Origin: Streptococcus cristatus ATCC 51100
Lineage (GTDB): Bacteria; Bacillota; Bacilli; Lactobacillales; Streptococcaceae
Direction of reading: 5' to 3'
Length of the DNA stretch: 64,000 bases
Assembly: GCF_011612585.1 (NCBI RefSeq)
Contig: NZ_CP050133.1
Coordinates: forward strand, 930,001 to 994,000
Below, one piece after another: positions 29,413-38,048 of the stretch. Positions within the stretch are counted from its first letter, which is position 1. The number at the start of each line of letters is the position of its first letter. A model generated the notes under the pieces. The model saw only the letters and a program-made list of their open reading frames with translations, was not told where the DNA came from and did no database searches. A program made the position numbers and the translations under genes.

Positions 29413-29441
29413 ATCATAAAGAAAAATTTCCTAAAAGTCAA
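29413..29441 (-). promoter_or_regulatory. Promoter of the nucleoside hydrolase operon
   Basis: On the minus strand TTGACT (29436-29441), 17 bases, TATGAT (29413-29418). Confidence 0.75.
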
Positions 29442-29459
29442 TGGGAAGGAGGACAAGAA

Positions 29460-29488
29460 TAGTCAGTCTTTTGACTTTATGATATAAT
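29460..29488 (+). promoter_or_regulatory. ridA promoter
   Basis: TAGTCA, 17 bases, TATAAT (29483-29488) with the TGA extension. RBS GAGGAG follows before the ATG at 29519. Confidence 0.7.
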
Positions 29489-29518
29489 AAGTAAGATAAA
29501 AGAAATGAGGAGAATACA

Positions 29519-29902
29519 ATGGCAAAAATAGTACAAACAGATAAAGCACCAGCAGCAATCGGACCATATGTTCAAGGAAAAATCGTTGGTAACCTTCTAT
29601 TTGCAAGTGGTCAGATTCCTTTGTCACCAGAGACAGGAGAAATTGTAGGAGCAACGATTGAAGAGCAGACCCAGCAAGTTCTAAAAAATGTAGGAGCTAT
29701 TTTGGAAGCAGCTGGAACAGATTTTGACCATGTGATCAAGGCAACCTGCTTCCTAAGTGATATCAATGATTTTGTGCCATTTAATGAGGTCTACAAAACG
29801 GCCTTTAAAAGCGAGTTTCCAGCTCGTTCGGCAGTAGAAGTGGCTCGCTTGCCTCGTGATGTAAAAATCGAAATCGAAGTCATTGCTGAGATCGTAGAAT
29901 AA
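29519..29902 (+). CDS. ridA: RidA family enamine/imine deaminase
   Basis: A 127-residue trimeric cytosolic enzyme that hydrolyses reactive 2-aminoacrylate released by PLP enzymes. Family features: GPYVQGKIVGNLLFASGQIPL, the KATCFLSDINDFVPFNEVY block, and RSAVEVARLPRDVKIEIEVIA with the catalytic Arg at about position 105. Length is standard. It has its own promoter and a terminator and appears monocistronic. Confidence 0.95.
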   Translation: MAKIVQTDKAPAAIGPYVQGKIVGNLLFASGQIPLSPETGEIVGATIEEQTQQVLKNVGAILEAAGTDFDHVIKATCFLSDINDFVPFNEVYKTAFKSEFPARSAVEVARLPRDVKIEIEVIAEIVE

Positions 29903-29909
29903 ATGATTG

Positions 29910-29938
29910 GGACCGGGAGAAGTTTCCCGTCCTTTTTT
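29910..29938 (+). terminator. ridA terminator
   Basis: GGAC-C-GGGA / TCCC-GTCC stem with one bulge, then six T. Confidence 0.85.
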
Positions 29939-29969
29939 AGAAATAAAATGTTAGACGAAGGGAGAAAGA

Positions 29970-30860
29970 ATGGCTGAACACAAGATTCAATTAGTGATTG
30001 TGACAGGAATGAGCGGTGCCGGAAAGACTGTCGCTATCCAGTCTTTTGAGGATTTGGGTTATTTTACCATTGATAACATGCCGCCGACCCTAGTACCAAA
30101 GTTTTTGCAGTTGGTCGAAGGAACAAAGGACAATGATAAGTTGGCTCTGGTTGTTGATATGAGGAGTCGCTCCTTCTTTTTGGAGATTCAGGATATTCTG
30201 GATGAGCTAGAAAGAAGCACGGAAATTGATTTTAAAATTTTATTTTTGGATGCGGCCGACAAGGAGTTGGTGGCTCGCTATAAGGAAACTAGACGCAGTC
30301 ACCCTTTGGCAGCTGACGGGCGAATTTTAGATGGAATCAAACTGGAGCGTGAACTCTTAGCCCCTCTGAAAAATCTCAGTCAAAATGTTGTAGATACGAC
30401 AGAACTGACACCACGGGAGCTCAGAAAGACCATCTCTGAACAATTTTCAAACCAGGCTGATCTGCACAGTTTCCGCATCGAGGTTATGAGTTTCGGTTTT
30501 AAATATGGTTTGCCTCTGGATGCGGACTTGGTTTTTGATGTGCGTTTCCTGCCAAATCCCTACTATAAACCTGAGCTGCGTAATCAGACAGGATTGGATA
30601 AGGATGTATTTGACTATGTCATGAACCATGCTGAGTCAGAAGAATTTTACCAGCATTTGCTGGGCTTGATTGAGCCAATTTTGCCCGGCTATCAAAAGGA
30701 AGGAAAATCTGTACTGACCATCGCAGTCGGCTGCACGGGCGGACAGCACCGTAGTGTGGCCTTTGCACAGCGTTTGGCGGATGATTTAGCGAAAAACTGG
30801 CCTGTCAATGCCAGCCATCGCGACAAAAATCGCCGGAAGGAAACGGTGAACCGCTCATGA
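29970..30860 (+). CDS. rapZ: RNase adapter/nucleotide-binding protein RapZ
   Basis: A 296-residue P-loop protein (YvcJ/RapZ family). Walker A GMSGAGKT lies at the N-terminus, followed by [15 protein letters not shown] [11 protein letters not shown] and [10 protein letters not shown]. The C-terminal domain has [10 protein letters not shown] and the [20 protein letters not shown] loop that binds a phosphate or sugar nucleotide. It ends in a basic stretch ([14 protein letters not shown]). In E. coli it feeds the GlmZ sRNA to RNase E; in Firmicutes the role is less clear. It heads the conserved rapZ-yvcK-whiA operon, overlapping yvcK by four bases. Confidence 0.95.
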   Translation: MAEHKIQLVIVTGMSGAGKTVAIQSFEDLGYFTIDNMPPTLVPKFLQLVEGTKDNDKLALVVDMRSRSFFLEIQDILDELERSTEIDFKILFLDAADKELVARYKETRRSHPLAADGRILDGIKLERELLAPLKNLSQNVVDTTELTPRELRKTISEQFSNQADLHSFRIEVMSFGFKYGLPLDADLVFDVRFLPNPYYKPELRNQTGLDKDVFDYVMNHAESEEFYQHLLGLIEPILPGYQKEGKSVLTIAVGCTGGQHRSVAFAQRLADDLAKNWPVNASHRDKNRRKETVNRS

Positions 30861-31834
30861 GAAAACCGAGAATTACAGTTATCGGCGGCGGTACAGGAAT
30901 TTCAGTCATTTTAGACAGCCTGCGGAAAAAGGATGTAGAAATCACAGCCATTGTCACAGTTGCAGATGATGGCGGCAGTTCTGGTGAGCTGCGTAAGAAC
31001 ATCCAGCAGCTGACGCCGCCGGGTGACTTGCGAAATGTTTTGGTCGCCATGTCTGATATGCCAAAGTTTTATGAGAAGGTCTTCCAGTATCGCTTTGCCA
31101 AAGGAGACGGCGTTCTAGCAGGCCATCCCTTGGGGAATCTGATTATTGCAGGCATTTCCGAAATGCAGGGTTCGACCTATAATGCCATGCAGCTTCTAAC
31201 CAAGTTTTTCCATACAACAGGTAAAATCTACCCTTCAAGCGACACTCCGCTGACTCTGCATGCTGTGTTTACAGATGGAACGGAAGTTGTCGGTGAGAGC
31301 AATCTGGCTAGTAAGGCTGGTATGATTGAGCGGGTCTATGTGACCAATACCCATGATGATGAAAAGCCTGTTGCCAGTAGAAAGGTGGTTCAGAGTATTT
31401 TGGATAGCGATATGGTGGTGCTGGGACCGGGATCTCTCTTTACCTCCATCTTGCCAAACCTCGTAATCGAAGAAATCGGCCAAGCTATTTTAGATACTAA
31501 GGCAGAAGTAGCTTATGTCTGCAACATTATGACCCAGCGCGGCGAAACCGAGCACTTTTCAGATAGCGACCACGTTCAAGTATTGCATCGTCATCTGGGC
31601 AAAAAGTTTATTGATACTGTCTTGGTCAATATCGAGCCAGTTCCGCGCGAGTATATGAATAGCAATAAATTTGATGAATATCTGGTTCAAGTTGAGCATA
31701 ATTTTCAAGGGCTGCAAGAGCAAGTTCCGCGTGTCATTTCATCGAATTTCCTTCGATTGGAAAATGGCGGAGCTTTTCATGATGGAGAGTTACTTGTTGA
31801 TGAATTGATGCAGATTATACAGGTGCGCAAATGA
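30857..31834 (+). CDS. yvcK: Gluconeogenesis factor YvcK (CofD-like)
   Basis: A 325-residue cytosolic protein of the CofD/YvcK family that binds UDP-sugars and in B. subtilis is needed for cell-wall synthesis on gluconeogenic carbon. Features: [16 protein letters not shown] at the start, [37 protein letters not shown], the central [13 protein letters not shown] and [12 protein letters not shown]. Start and stop both overlap neighbours as ATGA, so the three genes are tightly coupled. Confidence 0.95.
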   Translation: MRKPRITVIGGGTGISVILDSLRKKDVEITAIVTVADDGGSSGELRKNIQQLTPPGDLRNVLVAMSDMPKFYEKVFQYRFAKGDGVLAGHPLGNLIIAGISEMQGSTYNAMQLLTKFFHTTGKIYPSSDTPLTLHAVFTDGTEVVGESNLASKAGMIERVYVTNTHDDEKPVASRKVVQSILDSDMVVLGPGSLFTSILPNLVIEEIGQAILDTKAEVAYVCNIMTQRGETEHFSDSDHVQVLHRHLGKKFIDTVLVNIEPVPREYMNSNKFDEYLVQVEHNFQGLQEQVPRVISSNFLRLENGGAFHDGELLVDELMQIIQVRK

Positions 31835-32742
31835 GCTTTACAGTAAAAGTAAAAGAAGAGCTTTTAAGCTTATCTGTAAAAGACAAAAACGAGTTGGCTG
31901 CCATCATTAAGATGGCTGGTAGTTTGGGAATTTCTTCGACTGGCCTCACCTTATCCATTTCAACAGAAAATGCCAAGATTGCTCGCCATCTCTATGAGTT
32001 GCTGTCGGACCTTTATCAGGTCAAATCAGAAATCCGTCACCATCAGAAGACTAATCTGCGCAAGAATCGCGTTTATACAGTATTTCTAGATCAGAAAGTG
32101 GAAGAAATCCTTTCTGACCTGCACTTGGCTGACTCCTTTTTTGGTATTGAGGCAGGGATTGACCAGACCATTTTGTCAGATGACGAAGCCAGCCGAGCCT
32201 ACCTCCGGGGAGCCTTTCTCTCAAATGGCAGCATGCGGGAGCCAGACTCAGGCAAGTACCAGCTAGAAATCCTGTCCGTTTATCTGGATCATGCTGAGGA
32301 TTTGGCTGACTTGATGCGGCGTTTTCTGCTGGATGCCAAGACCATCGAGCGCAAGAAGGGGGCTGTCACTTATCTGCAGAGAGCTGAGGATATCATGGAT
32401 TTTCTCATTGTCATCGGTGCTATGGAAGCCATGGCTGAGTTTGAGTCTCTTAAGCTCATGCGGGAAGCGCGCAACGATCTTAATCGCGCCAATAATGCAG
32501 AGACAGCGAACATCGCTCGCACGGTCACAGCCAGTATGAAAACCATCAACAATATTGCCAAAATCAGCGACAATATTGGTATCGAGAGTTTACCTGTAGA
32601 CCTGCAGGAGGTAGCCCAGCTTCGTATCCAACATCCAGACTACTCCATACAGCAGCTAGCTGATAGTCTGAGCCGGCCTCTAACTAAGAGCGGTGTCAAT
32701 CATCGCTTGAGAAAAATCAATAAAATCGCAGATGAATTATAA
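31831..32742 (+). CDS. whiA: WhiA, DNA-binding protein
   Basis: A 303-residue protein with an N-terminal LAGLIDADG-homing-endonuclease-like fold (without nuclease residues) and a C-terminal helix-turn-helix (about 250-300, [32 protein letters not shown] region). [24 protein letters not shown] and [18 protein letters not shown] are typical blocks. In Bacillus it influences cell division and chromosome segregation. It closes the rapZ-yvcK-whiA operon and is followed by a strong terminator. Confidence 0.95.
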   Translation: MSFTVKVKEELLSLSVKDKNELAAIIKMAGSLGISSTGLTLSISTENAKIARHLYELLSDLYQVKSEIRHHQKTNLRKNRVYTVFLDQKVEEILSDLHLADSFFGIEAGIDQTILSDDEASRAYLRGAFLSNGSMREPDSGKYQLEILSVYLDHAEDLADLMRRFLLDAKTIERKKGAVTYLQRAEDIMDFLIVIGAMEAMAEFESLKLMREARNDLNRANNAETANIARTVTASMKTINNIAKISDNIGIESLPVDLQEVAQLRIQHPDYSIQQLADSLSRPLTKSGVNHRLRKINKIADEL

Positions 32743-32743
32743 A

Positions 32744-32777
32744 AGCTGCTGAGCTTGAGCTCGGCAGCTGTTTTTTT
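32744..32777. terminator. Shared bidirectional terminator (whiA / ferredoxin reductase)
   Basis: An 11-bp stem AGCTGCTGAGC / GCTCGGCAGCT with one G-U pair, then seven T on the plus strand. The T-run contains the stop codon of the convergent gene; on the minus strand the hairpin is followed by TTTTATAATT. Confidence 0.88.
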
Positions 32778-33744
32778 ATAGGCTTGTAGAATGCTTGGGT
32801 TGGACCTTCTGATCAGGATAAATATGGTTAATGGCATTGTTGACAGCAGTAGGTGCCTCACCTAGCCCGGTCGCAATCAAATCAATCTTCCCCTCGTAGC
32901 TACAGCAGTCTCCAGCTGCATAGATACCTGGCACGGAAGTTTCTTGCTTGCTATTGACCAAAATCTTGTGACGGTTAAGCTCCAAGCCCCAATCTTTGAG
33001 ATTGCCGACAGAGGATTTAAAACCGTAGTTGACAAAGAGGTGATCCAGAGGCAGAAGCTGGCTCTCCTCTCCCTTGACTTGGCTGATTTCCAAGTGAGTA
33101 ATCTTACCATTTTCACCGACCAATCGACTAGGTACAAATGGTGTCTTAATCTCAACACTAGAAGCCTTGAGTTCTTCCACACTATGCTCTAAAGCCCGGA
33201 AGTTGTCCCGACGATGAACCAGACTGGTTTCCGCAATCTTTTCAAAAGCTAGCGCCCAGTCAACAGCCGAGTCGCCGCCGCCCAGAACAACAACCTTTTT
33301 GCCAGCATACTGGCTGATGTTTGAAACGTGATAGTGAAGGTTGCTGTAGCTTTCAGCATCGTCTAACTCCAAAGCCCTCGGTTTGAAGGCGCCGCCTCCC
33401 ATAGCGATGATAATGGTTTTGGTCTGATGCTGGGCTTTAGAAGTCGTAATGGTGAAGTCATCATCAGATTTAACGATATCCAGAACCGTTTCATTGAGGC
33501 AAATGTCGGTCTGGAAAGTTTCCAGCTGCTCAATCAGACGCTGTGTCAGTTCTTCGCCACTTAGATTGGTAAAGCCCGGCACATCCAAAATCTTCTTCTC
33601 TGGATAGAGAATGGCTGGCTGTCCGCCCAGCTGAGGCAGAGAATCAATGATTTTCACCTTGGCTTGGCGCAAATGAGCGTAAAATGCAGCGAATAAGCCA
33701 ACTGGACCGCCGCCGACAATCGTAATATCATACAGTTCAGACAT
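32776..33744 (-). CDS. Ferredoxin--NADP reductase, thioredoxin-reductase-like (YumC type)
   Basis: A 322-residue FAD/NADP oxidoreductase. The FAD-binding VGGGPVGLFAAFYA lies at the N-terminus and LGGQPAILYPEKKILDVPG follows; the NADP-binding VLGGGDSAVDWALAF lies at about 150-165; the FAD closing motif GIYAAGDCC lies near the C-terminus. No CxxC redox pair is present, which separates it from thioredoxin reductase and fits the FNR2 group that transfers electrons from NADPH to ferredoxin or flavodoxin. A TTG at 33756 would add four residues; the ATG at 33744 has GAGG six bases upstream and gives the usual SELYDITIVGGG start. Confidence 0.88.
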   Translation of the reverse strand: MSELYDITIVGGGPVGLFAAFYAHLRQAKVKIIDSLPQLGGQPAILYPEKKILDVPGFTNLSGEELTQRLIEQLETFQTDICLNETVLDIVKSDDDFTITTSKAQHQTKTIIIAMGGGAFKPRALELDDAESYSNLHYHVSNISQYAGKKVVVLGGGDSAVDWALAFEKIAETSLVHRRDNFRALEHSVEELKASSVEIKTPFVPSRLVGENGKITHLEISQVKGEESQLLPLDHLFVNYGFKSSVGNLKDWGLELNRHKILVNSKQETSVPGIYAAGDCCSYEGKIDLIATGLGEAPTAVNNAINHIYPDQKVQPKHSTSL

Positions 33745-33825
33745 AATTTTCCTCAATCTTTTTAAAATAAACTAGCATTATTGTACCACAAAAAGAGGTT
33801 GAAATGTAGTTAAATTTTTGTAGGG

Positions 33826-33850
33826 ATTGTAAAAGCCCCATCAGGGGCTT
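33826..33850 (-). terminator. Terminator of the RclA-like gene
   Basis: AAGCCCC-TGAT-GGGGCTT on the minus strand followed by TTAC; directly after the stop codon at 33855. Confidence 0.75.
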
Positions 33851-33854
33851 AACA

Positions 33855-35171
33855 TTAAATAGCAAATAAATCATTGAGGTTTTCAGCCAAAGTCGGGTGA
33901 GTGAAGATTTGCTTACTCAAGTAGGTGTAAGGAATCTTATTATCCATGGCTACAGTCAGGATATTGATAATTTCCTGAGCCCCTGCTGAGAAGATTGTTG
34001 CTCCGACGATTTCCTTGGTCTCTGTGTTGACAACAGCCTTGAAGGCACCGCGTAAGTCAGCATTGACATGTCCGCGAGGCATAGCTGCGACTGGAATCTC
34101 CTTAACTGCAATCGGCAGTCCTTGCTCTTGCGCTTCCTTTTCAGTCAGTCCGATTTGAGCCAAAGGTGGTGTGATGAACATGCTGGTAGGTACGTTCTTA
34201 CGGTCTTCCAGTGTGTAGCTGCCGTCGCCAGCCAGATAGCTATAAAGGATGCGGAAGTCATCCAGTGAGATATAAGTGAACTGCAGACCGCCATTGACAT
34301 CGCCCGCTGCAAATACACCAGGTACAGATGTTTCCAAGTGCTTATCGACCTTAATCGCTCCGCGTTCTGTCAGCTCAATATCTGTATTTTCCAAGTGTAG
34401 TGGCTCAACATTCGGCTTACGGCCAGTAGCATAGAGCAGGGCATCAAAGCGGAATTCTCCATCCTCAGTCACAACGACAACTTCAGCACCATCATTTTTA
34501 ACCTGTGTAGTACGTACATTTTGTAAGAGCTGGATTCCGTCTTCTTCCATGTACTGCTTAGCTAGGGCAGCGATAGAAGGCTCTACTCGAGGGAGAAAGA
34601 CAGGTGCAGCATCCAGTACAGTTACTTGACTGCCCAATTTGTTGTAGAGTCCAGCGAATTCTAGGCCGATATTACCGCCACCTAGAACTCCCAAGCGTTT
34701 AGGAAGTTCTTTCAGGTTTTGGATACCTGTTGAATCGTAAACATTTTTAGTATCAGTCAATCCAGGAATCGGTAGGACGTTGGAAACAGCACCAGTATTG
34801 ATGACAATAGTTTCAGCCGTCAGTTCCTCTTTTTCATCACCAGCTGTGATTTCGATGACCTTATTGGAAAGGAAATGAGCTTCCGCATCGATGATGTCGA
34901 CACCAGCACCACTGATTGCTGCATAGTTCTTTCCGTTGAGACGGCTAGTTACAGCGTTCTTCTCAGCCATGACCTGGTCGAAAGCTAGCCCTTTTTCAGC
35001 TGCGACGAGCAGGGTCTTGGTTGGGATGCAGGCGATATTGATACAGGTTCCCCCATACATAGCCTTGCTGCGCTCAATCAAAGCAACTTTTTTTCCTTGG
35101 GCCGCCATTTTGGCTGCCAATGTTTTACCGGCCTTACCAAAGCCGATGACAATTAAATCATAGGTTAACAT
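33855..35171 (-). CDS. Class I pyridine nucleotide-disulfide oxidoreductase, RclA-like
   Basis: A 438-residue flavoprotein. FAD-binding IVIGFGKAGKTLA, the redox disulfide GGTCINIACIPTKTLL (Cys-x4-Cys), NAD(P)-binding LGVLGGGNIGLEFAGLY, FAD motif GVFAAGDVNGG and the C-terminal HPTLAENLNDLF with the His-Glu pair. It is closest to the RclA/YkgC group, whose E. coli member reduces copper(II) and protects against hypochlorous acid; dihydrolipoamide dehydrogenase and mercuric reductase relatives are less likely since no lipoyl or metal-binding domain or pdh genes are near. A role in oxidative or chlorine stress is inferred. GGAGG precedes the ATG. Confidence 0.85.
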   Translation of the reverse strand: MLTYDLIVIGFGKAGKTLAAKMAAQGKKVALIERSKAMYGGTCINIACIPTKTLLVAAEKGLAFDQVMAEKNAVTSRLNGKNYAAISGAGVDIIDAEAHFLSNKVIEITAGDEKEELTAETIVINTGAVSNVLPIPGLTDTKNVYDSTGIQNLKELPKRLGVLGGGNIGLEFAGLYNKLGSQVTVLDAAPVFLPRVEPSIAALAKQYMEEDGIQLLQNVRTTQVKNDGAEVVVVTEDGEFRFDALLYATGRKPNVEPLHLENTDIELTERGAIKVDKHLETSVPGVFAAGDVNGGLQFTYISLDDFRILYSYLAGDGSYTLEDRKNVPTSMFITPPLAQIGLTEKEAQEQGLPIAVKEIPVAAMPRGHVNADLRGAFKAVVNTETKEIVGATIFSAGAQEIINILTVAMDNKIPYTYLSKQIFTHPTLAENLNDLFAI

Positions 35172-35321
35172 AATTTACCTCCATTTTTCAAAAAGATTGT
35201 ATCACATCTAGTTAGAAATTGCTGAGTTTTGCTACGCCTATTTTAAAAATGTAATCTAAAACATTTTAATACACTTTGTCCATTTTATTGGAACTAAATT
35301 TTAGCGCTTTTTCTTGCTATA

Positions 35322-35330
35322 TGTTATACT
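35322..35330 (+). promoter_or_regulatory. Extended -10 promoter of the DUF1304 gene
   Basis: TGT-TATACT; no clear -35. RBS AAGGAG follows at about 35353. Confidence 0.5.
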
Positions 35331-35364
35331 TTTTTTCATCATAAATTACTATAAGGAGAAGAAA

Positions 35365-35721
35365 ATGTCTGTTTTTACACTGATTTTGGCAAGTTTGGTT
35401 GCCTTGGAATTTTTTTATATTATGTACTTGGAGACCATGGCGACGACTTCGGCTACGACAGCACGGGTTTTCGGTATGTCACAAGAGGAGTTGGAGCAGC
35501 AGTCGGTCAATACACTTTTCAAAAACCAAGGAGTTTACAACGGGCTGATAGCTGTTTTGGTCTTGATTGCGGCTTTTGTGCAGCCTAGTCCAGTTTGGCT
35601 GGGGATTTTTATGGTTTATATCATCTTGGTAGCTGTTTACGGTGCAGTGACTAGCGATCCGAAAATTTTGTTCAAGCAGGGCGGACTAGCAATGTTGACT
35701 TTGTTGAGTTTATTTTTCTAG
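35365..35721 (+). CDS. DUF1304 family small membrane protein
   Basis: A 118-residue protein with four predicted membrane helices: SVFTLILASLVALEFFYIMYLE, a loop with RVFGMSQEELEQQSVNTLFKNQGVYNG, then VLVLIAAFVQ, FMVYIILVAVYGAVT and a final GLAMLTLLSLFF. This layout, including the LFKNQGVYNG motif, is that of DUF1304. Function is unknown. The start chosen has AAGGAGAAGAAA directly upstream; a TTG 51 bases earlier would add 17 residues and lacks a ribosome binding site. It is followed by its own terminator. Confidence 0.82.
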   Translation: MSVFTLILASLVALEFFYIMYLETMATTSATTARVFGMSQEELEQQSVNTLFKNQGVYNGLIAVLVLIAAFVQPSPVWLGIFMVYIILVAVYGAVTSDPKILFKQGGLAMLTLLSLFF

Positions 35722-35757
35722 AAAGAGCGGAAATAGTGATTCCCAGCTCTTTTTTAC
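35722..35757 (+). terminator. Terminator of the DUF1304 gene
   Basis: AAAGAGC-GGAA, loop ATAGTGA, TTCC-ca-GCTCTTT followed by T-run. Confidence 0.75.
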
Positions 35758-35764
35758 ATAATGA

Positions 35765-35793
35765 TTGACTTTTATATTAGACATGTGTAGAAT
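35765..35793 (+). promoter_or_regulatory. blaI-like promoter with overlapping operator
   Basis: TTGACT (35765-35770), 17 bases, TAGAAT (35788-35793). The operator-like GACATGTGTA (35780-35789, matching KACANNTGTA) overlaps the -10 and starts 15 bases from the -35 start. The same geometry occurs at 37891-37919, upstream of the VTC gene. Confidence 0.8.
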
Positions 35794-35830
35794 AAAATTA
35801 GAAGAAGACTTTAGAAAGTATGGAGATGTA

Positions 35831-36208
35831 ATGAATCATTCAATTAAACGTTTACCAGATGGTGAATTTGCTATCTTAAAGATTATTTGGCACCTGCCAA
35901 ATCCAACGACCTCTGCCCAAATTATGGAAAAGCTGGGTGAAGATAACCATTGGAAGCCTCAGACTTTGTTGACAGTCTTAGCTCGCTTGACGGAAAAGGG
36001 GTTCTTAGAAAGTGTTCGAAAGGGTCGTGAGAGGCAGTATACGGCCTTGATTTCGGAAGAGGAATATTTAGAAGTAGAGACGTCAGACTTTTTGAAGCGC
36101 TATAGCGGACATTCCATGGGAGGCTTTGTCAAGACTCTCTTTTCATCTAATTCTTTTTCAGAAAATGAACTGGATGAGCTGCGTAATTTACTGAATCAGA
36201 AAGAGTAA
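35831..36208 (+). CDS. BlaI/MecI/CopY family repressor
   Basis: A 125-residue winged-helix repressor. IKRLPDGEFAILKIIWHLPNPTTSAQIMEKL, then WKPQTLLTVLARLTEKGFLESVRKGRERQYTALIS, is the standard BlaI/Penicillinase_R pattern, with a C-terminal dimerisation region (about 85-125). BlaI-type repressors bind TACA-nn-TGTA palindromes and are cleaved after activation of a membrane M56 peptidase, which is encoded 15 bases downstream here. No CopY-type CxC metal motif is present at the C-terminus. The ATG at 35831 is preceded by GGAG; an upstream TTG start would place the operator and -10 inside the coding sequence. Autoregulation and control of the VTC genes are inferred from operators. Confidence 0.9.
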   Translation: MNHSIKRLPDGEFAILKIIWHLPNPTTSAQIMEKLGEDNHWKPQTLLTVLARLTEKGFLESVRKGRERQYTALISEEEYLEVETSDFLKRYSGHSMGGFVKTLFSSNSFSENELDELRNLLNQKE

Positions 36209-36223
36209 GATGAGGTAGTATCC

Positions 36224-37747
36224 ATGAAACAGTTCCTTTTGTCTTTCCTTTTAACCAGTTTTTCAACCTCGATCTTGGTTCTGTTTTTGAGCCTTCTTTT
36301 TGCAGCCCTCAAGACCAAGATTTCAGTCAAGGTCAAGTATGTTATCTGGTTTTTAATCTTGCTGAGTTTTTTATTCCCATTCCGTCCTCAGTTTGGCTCT
36401 GGTTTGATTCGGCTGAGTACTGGGGCGACTATTCAGACAGCTGTTAGAGCTGGTCAGACAAGTGGAGGGCAGGCTGTTTCTCAAGTAGCTGAAAAAGCTA
36501 GCCAGGCCAATCTCTGGGAGGCTTTTCTAGGTCTACCTTGGTTTGAAATATTCTTTGCTATTTGGCTACTTGGTTGTTCATTTAACTTAGGTAAGTATGC
36601 CTATTCTTATATCCGTTTTAAAAAGATGTTGCAACGTTGGGGGACAGAGGTTGAGGACGAAGAGACTTTGTTCCAGTTGCATTTGATTAAAGAAAAGATG
36701 GGCGTTAAAAGTAAGATTCGTCTGCTCTACTATCCTATGACACAGAGTCCAATGTTGCTGGGATTCAGAGATATTTTGATTGTGCTACCGGAGCTGGACT
36801 ATACGGAGGAGGAGCTGCAGCTGATTTTCCAGCATGAGTTGACCCATTATCAGCACTATGATGTCTTGATTAATCTTTTCGCGATTCTTGCCAAGAGCCT
36901 GCATTGGTTTAATCCAGTGGTTCGTTTTGCTTGTCAGGAAACTCAAGAAGCAGGAGAAATGTACTATGACTACGATGTTCTGAGTAGAAAAGACACAGCT
37001 TATCACACTTTTTATGGCGAGACCATTCTGACGATGATTGATCGCAGTAAGAAGACCCCGATTGCTTTGACGACTTGTTTTTACTCGGATAAGTTTAATC
37101 TCAAGCGTAGGATTATTGGTATCATGGACAGCCGGCTACCGAAAAAGTTTCTGTCTGCTTCTTTCGTAGTAGCAGTTCCCCTACTTTTGCTCTTGACTAG
37201 CTCGGTCTTTGCCTTAGAAAATCCAGTCGCACAAGATAGTAAACTTGTGTTAGAGTCTAAAAAAGCGGAAGGGCTTAGTCAGCGTCAGGCCTTAGAAACA
37301 GTTTTGAAGGAACTTTCTCTGGCTGAAAAGGACATTAAGGATATGCAGATTTTACGTGACAAAGGCAATTATAAGATTCTCTTTCCACACGGACAGACGG
37401 CTCATGAAATGCTTGTCAATGCCAAGACTGGAAAAGTCGTCCAACCCAAGCAGCATACCATTGTCGAAAAGACAGTAACAGTTGAAAAAGAAGTTACGCC
37501 ATCTTCGTCTTCTGCAGCGGCTCCAGCTGATAGTGGAAGTGGGAATGGGAATGCAGGTCAGACGGGAAGTGTTAGCTCTCCGCCTCCTACGACCAATACT
37601 GTAACAAATTCGAATACAAACACTAGTACAGCACCTGTCCAACCTCCTGCTCAAACTAGCTCCTCAAAGAGTAAGGATAAAGATCGTGATGATGACAAAG
37701 ACGATGACGACGATGATGATGACGATGATGATGACGATGACGATTAG
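36224..37747 (+). CDS. BlaR1-like M56 membrane peptidase with PepSY-like domain and poly-Asp tail
   Basis: A 507-residue membrane metalloprotease. Helices lie at about 4-28, 38-53 and 104-122; the cytoplasmic M56 domain carries the zinc motif HELTH at 204-208; a fourth helix lies at about 308-330. In BlaR1 a penicillin-binding sensor follows this helix. Here the external part is instead a PepSY-like segment (about 349-405, RQALETVLKELSLAEKDIKDMQI to NAKTGKVVQ), a Ser/Pro/Thr/Asn-rich linker, and a tail KDKDRDDDK followed by 15 Asp residues (493-507). The ligand is therefore probably not a beta-lactam. An acidic tail could sense cations or cationic peptides, but that is speculation. It pairs with the BlaI-like gene 15 bases upstream and ends at a strong terminator. 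Confidence 0.88.
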   Translation: MKQFLLSFLLTSFSTSILVLFLSLLFAALKTKISVKVKYVIWFLILLSFLFPFRPQFGSGLIRLSTGATIQTAVRAGQTSGGQAVSQVAEKASQANLWEAFLGLPWFEIFFAIWLLGCSFNLGKYAYSYIRFKKMLQRWGTEVEDEETLFQLHLIKEKMGVKSKIRLLYYPMTQSPMLLGFRDILIVLPELDYTEEELQLIFQHELTHYQHYDVLINLFAILAKSLHWFNPVVRFACQETQEAGEMYYDYDVLSRKDTAYHTFYGETILTMIDRSKKTPIALTTCFYSDKFNLKRRIIGIMDSRLPKKFLSASFVVAVPLLLLLTSSVFALENPVAQDSKLVLESKKAEGLSQRQALETVLKELSLAEKDIKDMQILRDKGNYKILFPHGQTAHEMLVNAKTGKVVQPKQHTIVEKTVTVEKEVTPSSSSAAAPADSGSGNGNAGQTGSVSSPPPTTNTVTNSNTNTSTAPVQPPAQTSSSKSKDKDRDDDKDDDDDDDDDDDDDDD

Positions 37748-37754
37748 ATAAAAG

Positions 37755-37807
37755 ATTCTACCAATTGAGGTTTCTTGATAGAAGCAGCGATTGGTAGAAT
37801 TTTTTTA
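37755..37807 (+). terminator. Terminator of the repressor-peptidase operon
   Basis: An 11-bp perfect stem ATTCTACCAAT / ATTGGTAGAAT with a 24-base loop, then seven T. Confidence 0.85.
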
Positions 37808-37890
37808 TCTTTATTTTTTGTAGAATCTAGTCCTTAACTCATAAATTGAGGTTAATTTTCAAGTTTTTTTAAATTTTAGTAATTTTCCTC

Positions 37891-38031
37891 TTGACTTTTA
37901 AAATCTACAAGTGTAGATTTTAGCTATAAACTACAAATGTAGAATAAAGTTTTGAAAATACTGTCCGGAAAGTATTAGAGTAGTAGAGCAAGGACGCTCT
38001 TTCTTTTAAAGCTATAAACTACATTTGTAGA
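37891..38031 (+). promoter_or_regulatory. VTC operon promoter with three BlaI-type operators
   Basis: TTGACT (37891-37896), 17 bases, TAGATT (37914-37919). Three TACA-nn-TGTA palindromes follow: TACAAGTGTA (37906-37915, overlapping the -10 inside a 20-base near-perfect palindrome), TACAAATGTA (37932-37941) and TACATTTGTA (38020-38029). The second and third sit in an 88-base-spaced direct repeat that begins AGCTATAAACTACA and ends TGTAGAATAAA. With the terminator before it, this accounts for most of the 301-base gap 37748-38048. Confidence 0.82.
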
Positions 38032-38048
38032 ATAAAAGGAGAATACAA

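Noticed and set aside
35314..35364. Longer start for the DUF1304 protein (TTG at 35314)
   Set aside because: The ATG at 35365 has AAGGAG directly upstream and gives the normal family start; the extension overlaps the promoter.
35765..35830. Longer start for the BlaI-like protein (TTG at 35765)
   Set aside because: That TTG is the first part of the -35 box TTGACT; the operator and -10 would be coding. The ATG at 35831 fits the family.
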